DNA of 64,000 nt, taken from the NCBI GenBank assembly GCA_036250225.1, contig JAPZLL010000026.1, forward strand, positions 248,001-312,000, written 5' to 3'. The DNA comes from Cercophora sp. LCS_1 (taxonomy: Eukaryota; Ascomycota; Sordariomycetes; Sordariales; Lasiosphaeriaceae). Below the pieces are notes generated by a model. It was not told the origin of the DNA, searched no databases, and was given only the letters and a program-made list of their open reading frames with translations. Of the stretch, positions 58,635 to 64,000 are shown piece by piece (position 1 is the stretch's first letter; every line of letters begins with the position of its first letter). The position numbers and the translations under genes are program-made.

Positions 58635-60089
58635 TTACCTGCGCTGTCTTTTCGCAGACGGTGCTCCCTCGTCCCCGTCTTCTCGTGGTCGACAAGCCTG
58701 TTCCCTCATGGCTGGCAACTCTTCTTCAACCCAAAGCTGCGCCTCTCTCAGGATCTGCTTCTCTCCAGCCCGCACCCACACGGCCATCTGCTCCCTTGTC
58801 ACCGGCCTCTCACACTGGGCTATCAGCGCCTGGTCCTCCTCCAGCGAAGTCGCAAACTCGGCCTCTCGGTCCTTCAACGCGCCCAGCACGCTCTCCAGAT
58901 AGATGACCTTGCGCATATTCCGATCCCCCAGCAAATCCGCAACGCCAGAAGCCACCTTCTTGACCGCCTTCAAGAACGCCTTCACCCTCTCCTCCAACTC
59001 ATCCGGCAACCCCTTGACGAACGTCGGCTCTCCCAACCGCCCCGCCTCATCCGGCTCCTGCACCTCCCTCTCCACCACGAAACTATCCTCCCACTCCCCC
59101 CCCTCGTCGTCTCCCTCGGCCATGATGGCCCCGACCTTCCCCCACTCCTTTTCCCCAACGCGCTCTCCAAACCACCCCTTTAGTCGTCGTTCCACCAACC
59201 CCCACCCAACCTCCACCACATCATGCCTCGCATGACTCCTCGTCACATACCCATACCGCCGCAGCAACTCCCCGTTCCCCAGTGGCCCATAATAATTCAG
59301 CACCTCCTCGCCGGCTCGAATCTCCCTTGTCGAAACAGCAGTGAGTTCATCCTCACCATGATTGATGTGCGCGTTGAACTCCGCATCCGCATTCAGCATA
59401 TCGGCCATGGGCACCATGCCTAGCATGATCCGGCCCTCTTTATCCTCGACCCACCCGTCGCCTTCTTCGTCTTCGTCGTCTTCCTTGTCGAGATCAAAGG
59501 CGTAGGCCATGATGGCGCTGCCCATCCTGTGGGCTAGCGACAACAGCTCGTTTTCGCTGAGTGGTTGGGTGCCAGGTGGGTAGAATATCGCTGGATTGGC
59601 GGAAACCACAGAGAGGACCTTTTCACGGAGCATCGTGTCTGCTGACTCCTTGCCGATTTTGGGGAGGATGGTGCTCGCTTGGAGATGCGCCAGGTCGGCT
59701 TCACCCCAGAACATGGGCGTGTTGAAGTCGGTTGGGAGGATGGATAGGTAAGGGTGCCATGGCGAGGTGGGGCCTTGGAGGTGGGCGTGGATGAGGATGA
59801 GGATGAGGAGTGTCCAGGAGTCTTGGGTGTTGGAGGGGTTGTCGAGGTCGAAGAGGTCTGGGAGGTGGGTGGACAGAGGGGAGGTGGCGGCGCAGAGGAT
59901 GGAGGACCGCGGGATGGTGAAGAGGGGTGTTTCGGCCGGGATGGTGGTGTTGGCGATGATGCCCCGGCCGAGGGAGAGGCGGCGGAGGTCGGTCAGGGTG
60001 AGGGAGGGGTGGAAGGTGGCGCCGGGGAGGGAGGTGAACCAGCTGAGAAAGTTTTGGGTTGCTTGGGAGTGGGGGTCGTCGAGATCCAT
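58635..60089 (-). CDS. rkm4: SET-domain ribosomal lysine methyltransferase (Rkm4/SETD6-like)
   Basis: An intronless frame of 484 residues. The SET domain starts LGRGIIANTTIPAETPLFTIPRSSIL and carries the long inserted iSET region of the Rkm/SETD6 class. Key motifs are MVPMADMLNADAEFNA (the NH-like cofactor-binding loop, here LNAD) and GEEVLNYYGPLGNGELLRRYGYV with the catalytic Tyr. A helical Rubisco-LSMT-type substrate-binding domain follows (ELEERVKAFLKAVKKV, then AAR-type helices up to EEELPAMREQ), then a basic C-terminus KRQRR. In yeast Rkm4 methylates ribosomal protein eL42. A short acidic insertion (DKEDDEDEEGDGW) is compatible with family loops. The protein looks intact. Confidence 0.9.
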   Translation of the reverse strand: MDLDDPHSQATQNFLSWFTSLPGATFHPSLTLTDLRRLSLGRGIIANTTIPAETPLFTIPRSSILCAATSPLSTHLPDLFDLDNPSNTQDSWTLLILILIHAHLQGPTSPWHPYLSILPTDFNTPMFWGEADLAHLQASTILPKIGKESADTMLREKVLSVVSANPAIFYPPGTQPLSENELLSLAHRMGSAIMAYAFDLDKEDDEDEEGDGWVEDKEGRIMLGMVPMADMLNADAEFNAHINHGEDELTAVSTREIRAGEEVLNYYGPLGNGELLRRYGYVTRSHARHDVVEVGWGLVERRLKGWFGERVGEKEWGKVGAIMAEGDDEGGEWEDSFVVEREVQEPDEAGRLGEPTFVKGLPDELEERVKAFLKAVKKVASGVADLLGDRNMRKVIYLESVLGALKDREAEFATSLEEDQALIAQCERPVTREQMAVWVRAGEKQILREAQLWVEEELPAMREQACRPREDGDEGAPSAKRQRR

Positions 60090-60714
60090 TTTGCGCTTAT
60101 TTTTTATTTGTGGGTGCTATGAAGAGAGCGCGTTGAATGTGGTGAGTGTTTTGTCGACGTTGGGATGTGAGTGCAGCTTTCAGTGAGTGTTTGGCTGCAT
60201 TTTCACTTTTGAGGCCGCTGTGGGGCCGCTGTCAGGGCTCCATAATCGATAAGATAACCAATCACAGCGGCCGGGAGCCCGAAGCTGTAGGAGACTCTTT
60301 TGACCACAACCACGAGACAACAACAAAACAGTCGGACACCTGACCTGATGATATGCTGGCAAAATATGACATTGCCCGGAACCGGAATGATGATGATGAT
60401 GTTCTCGAGCCCTGGCGTCGACCATCCTGCGATTATTGATGTGGCGCTATCCCAGACACGCCAATTTGATGCAGGGGACGGCTTGGCATGATCAGGCTGA
60501 GGACCAGACACGATATGATAAATTTCGCGCAGCTTCGCAACTTCCCATCTATCGAAGTTTTCGGCTCTCCTCAAGCCATCACGTTCTCGTATCCACGGCT
60601 AATGCCGGCTCACCAGGCGATAGCTGAACGACTCAGCCAGTTACTCCTCCACCGTCAGCCTACGTGTTGTCCTGGCGTCGGCCCGCCATAGCCCGTGCAC
60701 CTCTTGCCCTCGAT
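60090..60714. other. Divergent promoter region and possible 5' exon
   Basis: Between Rkm4 and the CorA-like gene. A frame from 60515 (MINFAQLRNFPSIEVFGSPQ and on) looks protein-like, but I could not join it to the main frame by a convincing intron. A TGA blocks the main frame at 60625-60627. Confidence 0.4.
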
Positions 60715-62775
60715 ATGGGGAAACTATCCATGGGATTCTCTGATGACCTTACGAAGATACTCAGGAGTACGGGCCAGGGATCTGCGAGCATATTCATTGG
60801 CCCGTCGGAGGCCGAGCGCATCGACGTTGACTTCACCGCTGAAAGTACAAAAGCTGTGCTGGAGTTGTCAGTCCAGGACCAGGCGAAAGAAGACGAAAAA
60901 GGACAAGATTGCTATCGGCCTAACCTCCCGCCAACTGGGTTTCAGGTCGCAACTACTTTCTGGCGTACGGAGGCCGGAGAACCTCGCTGTCGAGTAGTGA
61001 GCTACGATTTTGTGGGCGACAGCGAGACAAGCCTTCTCCCTGGTGAAGAAGGTTACGGTGCTCTTCATTGTGCTCAGACTTCTCGCGACGTTACACTAAA
61101 CGGCCCAGTTGACGGCAAAGTCTCCGGTGAGTCTGTCTACGACCTATGCCTTGACGTGACTTTCTCTAACGATCCCCCACTCCCAGCGTCCATATCATGC
61201 GAAACATACGGCTTTGAGATTGTCCCAAACCCACTTCACAGTTTAGAAGGCTCCTTCAGATTCCATACTCGTCCGGCTCCGATCTGGGCCAAAACCAGGT
61301 CGGATTTGATCCCCAGTCGCCTTCCTCCAACTGAGCGATTCGTGTCAGAGCTCCAGCAGCTGGATAATATCTACGCATCGTTACGAACCGGACAGAACCT
61401 GAAACCTATCCTCCTGTTGCAACTATACCACGCACACGTCAACCTGTACGGCAGCTTTCTGTTCAAACTGGAGGAGAAACACGCGAGTGTGCGTTTAGCT
61501 GTTTTTAGCGCCCATCAGTTCAAGCTCCGGGACTGGAGCCTCGAAGCCCTCATGGCGGATTTGCGCCTGTACCAGTCTCTCAGAAATGCAGCGACCGATC
61601 TCGCCCGCGTTACAGAATCACTTCTTGATGTAGTCATCACGCTTCGGGAGCAGCCTCAACCAAACCGAGAACTGGCTCTCCTTGATGTTGAGCTGCGAGG
61701 ATGCTTCAAAGACATGACCGGACGCCTGGACAAGATAATCAACAACGTCGAACATCACCTTAAGCTACTTACGTTGGCAAGGGGGGCGAGCCAGTCAAGG
61801 AACGTACAGTTTTTAACCGTGCTTGCAGTACTTTTCCTGCCTCTTTCGCTCTCCGCCGGTGTCCTCAGCATGTCAACGCGCTTCAGAAATCTTGGAGACC
61901 TCCTATACGACTTCTTTGCACTTGTGGTTTTACTTGTGGGTGTCTCTGCTCTGCTGCTCTTTCTCGTGTCCATCTTTTCATTAGGCAGAGAGTGGGAGAG
62001 CACCCTCCATCGGTTCAAGTTCTACCGAAATTTTGTTCGGCCTCTTGGGATGAGTTTATCATGGCACTATCTTCTTTTGGCCGGCTGTCTTTCGGTAGTT
62101 TTCAGCATTGTGAGCATGCTCAATGATGGCATGGAATTCAAGATTGTCTTGGCATCTTCTTTCCTGTCGGTTCCTGTCTTTTTAGTCGTCGCCATTTTCC
62201 TCATTGTTTCTGGTTGGTATTATTGCATCATCTTATACCGGGTGTCTGTATTTCTTGATCGAAAACGCCATCAAGGAAAAAAGAAGAAAAAGGAAAGCGA
62301 CCCTGAAGCTGCCCTCAAGCAGCAAGGGATCAAAACAGAGGCACAGATAGATACAGCTGGAGGAAAACCTGGAAAAGACGAGTCTGGGGGAAAGAGTCGA
62401 ATATGGTATGACATGATGCGTCGTCAAGAAAAAAGAGTCGAAGATGGAACCGCCCCCGAGAACACTCAACAACAAGGAGAAGTTGAAGGCGAACAAGCCA
62501 AGACAGACACAAGGGGAACCACAAAAGCCGAGAAAGGAAAAGTTGAAGAGAGAGAGACCGAGGAAAAGAGTAAGCCATGGTACCGCCGACAACGCGGTCA
62601 AGACAGGAGCGAAAAGGAAGGAATAGTCCCTGGGGATGTCTCGGAGCAGCAAGGAGCCAACGTTGGAGAGTCCAGGATGGTTACATCTAACAAGAACAAT
62701 GTCGGGAAGGAGAAAGCGGGATCTGCGAGTGTGCCTTTATCAGGATTTTTAGCGTATAGGAGGACGAGTCTTTGA
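60715..62775 (+). CDS. CorA-like multi-span membrane protein, 5' end uncertain
   Basis: The main exon encodes 686 residues from the first ATG in frame, although the frame is open from 60628. The N-terminal half is soluble, with a beta-rich part (NLPPTGFQVATTFWRTEAGEP) and then long helices (ERFVSELQQLDNIYASLRTG, DMTGRLDKIINNVEHHLKLL). This is the soluble funnel-plus-stalk layout of fungal CorA-like proteins. The first span reads NVQFLTVLAVLFLPLSLSAGVLSMS, close to the CorA TM1, except that the diagnostic GMN is replaced by LSMS. There are further spans at FFALVVLLVGVSALLLFLV, YLLLAGCLSVVFSIV and VPVFLVVAIFLIVSGWYY, two more than classical CorA. The C-terminal 170 residues are charged and disordered. 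Ion transport is therefore doubtful. Confidence 0.65.
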   Translation: MGKLSMGFSDDLTKILRSTGQGSASIFIGPSEAERIDVDFTAESTKAVLELSVQDQAKEDEKGQDCYRPNLPPTGFQVATTFWRTEAGEPRCRVVSYDFVGDSETSLLPGEEGYGALHCAQTSRDVTLNGPVDGKVSGESVYDLCLDVTFSNDPPLPASISCETYGFEIVPNPLHSLEGSFRFHTRPAPIWAKTRSDLIPSRLPPTERFVSELQQLDNIYASLRTGQNLKPILLLQLYHAHVNLYGSFLFKLEEKHASVRLAVFSAHQFKLRDWSLEALMADLRLYQSLRNAATDLARVTESLLDVVITLREQPQPNRELALLDVELRGCFKDMTGRLDKIINNVEHHLKLLTLARGASQSRNVQFLTVLAVLFLPLSLSAGVLSMSTRFRNLGDLLYDFFALVVLLVGVSALLLFLVSIFSLGREWESTLHRFKFYRNFVRPLGMSLSWHYLLLAGCLSVVFSIVSMLNDGMEFKIVLASSFLSVPVFLVVAIFLIVSGWYYCIILYRVSVFLDRKRHQGKKKKKESDPEAALKQQGIKTEAQIDTAGGKPGKDESGGKSRIWYDMMRRQEKRVEDGTAPENTQQQGEVEGEQAKTDTRGTTKAEKGKVEERETEEKSKPWYRRQRGQDRSEKEGIVPGDVSEQQGANVGESRMVTSNKNNVGKEKAGSASVPLSGFLAYRRTSL

Positions 62776-62873
62776 GAGTTGTTCAGGCCATGAGCGTAAC
62801 GCTCGAAGGACAGGAGTTGACGATTGTGAAGACACTTCAGGGTAGAAAAGTCTTGGTAGATGAAGTATGTACA

Positions 62874-62881
62874 TTAATGTT
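62874..62881. repeat. Target-site duplication, left copy
   Basis: TTAATGTT directly precedes the left terminus GAGCTC of the MITE and matches the right copy at all eight bases. Confidence 0.8.
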
Positions 62882-63217
62882 GAGCTCTATTTTTCGCACA
62901 CCCGTTTTTGTTTTAGACACACTACGCCCACATACAACCCTGGCCTTTGGCAGCGCCACTAAAGCCAACTATTACCACGTTTTGGGCCTCTATCCCTCTC
63001 AAAAAGGCATTCATAGTTAATAAATCGGGGTATTTAGAATTTAAATACGCATTCAATTCCACCAAAAAAAAAAAAAAAAAAAAAAAAAAACACGTTGGTA
63101 ATTTTAAAGTTTGATGGAAGTGGCATTCTAAAGGCACATAGAGATATTGGCGGGCCAGGGTTATATGTGGAAGCGGTGTGCCAGAAACAAAAATGGGGTG
63201 TGCGAAAAATAGAGCTC
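62882..63217. mobile_element. MITE candidate with 8-bp target-site duplication (hAT-type)
   Basis: A 336-bp element. Its left end, GAGCTCTATTTTTCGCACACC, is the exact reverse complement of its right end, GGTGTGCGAAAAATAGAGCTC. Similarity of the arms continues for about 62-65 bp, through a shared CCACATA-AACCCTGGCC block, with about nine mismatches or gaps. It is flanked by a perfect direct repeat, TTAATGTT, at 62874-62881 and 63218-63225. It contains a 27-A run and no coding frame. Eight-base duplications are typical of hAT transposons, so a non-autonomous hAT derivative is most likely. It lies about 100 bp after the stop of the CorA-like gene. Confidence 0.82.
63064..63090 (+). repeat. 27-nt poly-A tract inside the MITE
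   Basis: An uninterrupted run of 27 A lies off-centre between the two arms. In an element with matching inverted ends this is better read as a simple-repeat expansion than as a retroposon tail. Confidence 0.85.
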
Positions 63218-63225
63218 TTAATGTT
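63218..63225. repeat. Target-site duplication, right copy
   Basis: TTAATGTT directly follows the right terminus GAGCTC of the MITE. The bases outside the two copies differ, so the duplication is exactly 8 bp. Confidence 0.8.
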
Positions 63226-63405
63226 TAGTTGTCATTTCCTTGATTTCAAGTCGGATTAGATGGGCTTGGATATTCCATTTCATCATAGCCACAGATTAGT
63301 ACCATCAACGTCGTCTCTAATGTTCCCCACCAGTCGATAGATCCTAGCGCAGTCAATTGTTATCCTCGTCCACCACAAAGGGTCCAAAAATCCAACGCAG
63401 TACGC

Positions 63406-64000
63406 TCATACCATCTCATCTCCTCTCGGTCCCGAGCTCCCAGGAACCGCACCACCGTCGAAACCCCCATTCACCTTCTCCAACCTCTTCTCCCCCCACC
63501 CCGCCCTCCTCGTAAACGTCCCGTCCACCATGACCGCCCCATCCCCAACAACCGGCACCATCCGATGCAACGGAACATGATTCCACCTCCAATCCCAAAT
63601 ACTCGCATACGTCATACGATACGCGCTAAACGCCATGACCGTGCCAATCACCGCGCCCGCAAGGACATCATACCAATTATGAAACTCGTCAATCGTCAAC
63701 GCACCTCCAATCAAGCACGCCCCCAGAACCGGTGCGTACACAGCCGTGAGCTTCCACATGGCGGGGTGATAATTCGAAAACACCTTGAGCTTGCCATTCA
63801 GATACAGCGCCAAAAACACAAAGCCCGCAAACGCAGCCGTCGTGTGGCCACTGGGCATGCTCTCCAGCGAATCGTCAATCTCATCCGGATCACCCGTGCA
63901 GATCTGTCGGGTGTAATAGATCCCCGTGTATCCCTTGCCGTTATACCCCGCGCCCGCGACGCCAGCGTCGTTGGAGACGAGGGACAAATCCGGTTGACAC
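63406..64000 (-). CDS. PAP2-family lipid phosphate phosphatase, partial
   Basis: The frame is open from the window edge to the stop at 63406, so the 5' part lies outside. The visible part starts CQPDLSLVSNDAGVAG and includes SMPSGHTTAAFAGFVFLALYL, the PAP2 motif with its catalytic His, and then DEFHNWYDVLAGAVIGTVMAF, the third motif with the nucleophile His-region and Asp. Several hydrophobic spans alternate with these. This matches the Dpp1/Lpp1-like phosphatases that dephosphorylate diacylglycerol pyrophosphate, phosphatidate and related lipids in membranes. The usual SRxxxxxHHxxD is here DEFHNWYD, a common variant in fungal members. The C-terminal tail is basic, then Gly-rich. Confidence 0.88.
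   Translation of the reverse strand, partial: CQPDLSLVSNDAGVAGAGYNGKGYTGIYYTRQICTGDPDEIDDSLESMPSGHTTAAFAGFVFLALYLNGKLKVFSNYHPAMWKLTAVYAPVLGACLIGGALTIDEFHNWYDVLAGAVIGTVMAFSAYRMTYASIWDWRWNHVPLHRMVPVVGDGAVMVDGTFTRRAGWGEKRLEKVNGGFDGGAVPGSSGPRGDEMV

Larger units (their letters stand above)
62776..63405. other. Convergent intergenic region, mostly the MITE
   Basis: Apart from the foldback element and its duplications, only 3' flanking sequence of two convergent genes is present. Confidence 0.5.

Noticed and set aside
63064..63090. Poly-A run as a retroposon tail
   Set aside because: It sits inside an element with matching inverted ends and an 8-bp duplication, which fits a DNA transposon derivative better.

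Overview
The window reads as nuclear DNA of a filamentous ascomycete (Pezizomycotina; a Sordariomycete is my best guess, not proven). Most genes are split by 45-120 nt GT-AG introns. The gene families are typical of such fungi: Dal5-type MFS permeases, cytochrome P450s, an AsaB/GA4-desaturase-like enzyme, a 2EXR protein, Rtt109, Rkm4, mL57, a class II aldolase and small Cys-rich secreted proteins. I found no convincing rRNA, tRNA, CRISPR or prokaryotic operon. Exon boundaries were worked out by hand from splice consensus, frame continuity and family resemblance.

Layout. 0-7.1 kb: an FG-GAP/VCBS protein with an unresolved 5' end, a Cys-rich single-pass membrane protein and a Dal5-family permease, all on the minus strand. 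7.1-14.4 kb: a roughly 7-kb stretch without a recognisable gene, which holds a set of diverged inverted-repeat units near 12.5-13.25 kb. 14.4-17.3 kb: a SET protein with a signal peptide and a Cys-rich secreted protein. 18.3-22.2 kb: an unusual local family, with two diverged copies of an unrecognised basic protein plus the last exon of a third. One copy has an in-frame stop and the other a broken 5' end. 24.3-35.5 kb: a second Dal5-like permease, two proteins of unknown function, a Mup1-like amino-acid permease, and an AsaB/GA4-desaturase-like enzyme convergent with an ent-kaurene-oxidase-like P450. 36.8-45.2 kb: a repeat-bearing secreted protein, a DUF3237 protein, a nine-exon fructose-bisphosphate aldolase, a two-TM protein and a DUF829/PaxU-like hydrolase. 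46.2-55 kb: a hotdog thioesterase, an unknown small protein, an NAD(P)-binding protein, a second P450 and a 2EXR protein. 55.2-64 kb: a housekeeping block with mL57 divergent from Rtt109, Rkm4 divergent from a CorA-like membrane protein, a MITE, and a PAP2 phosphatase running off the edge.

How the genes relate. Housekeeping functions are glycolysis, mitochondrial translation, histone H3 acetylation and ribosomal-protein methylation. They are interspersed with uptake and tailoring functions and secreted proteins. No backbone synthase (PKS, NRPS or terpene cyclase) was seen, so the P450 and desaturase genes are only a possible remnant or mini-cluster.

Most notable structures: (1) a 336-bp foldback element at 62882-63217 with matching inverted termini and a perfect 8-bp target-site duplication, i.e. 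a hAT-type MITE candidate; (2) the decaying tandem protein family at 18.8-22.2 kb; (3) the repeated inverted-repeat units at 12.5-13.25 kb; (4) two likely GC-AG introns.
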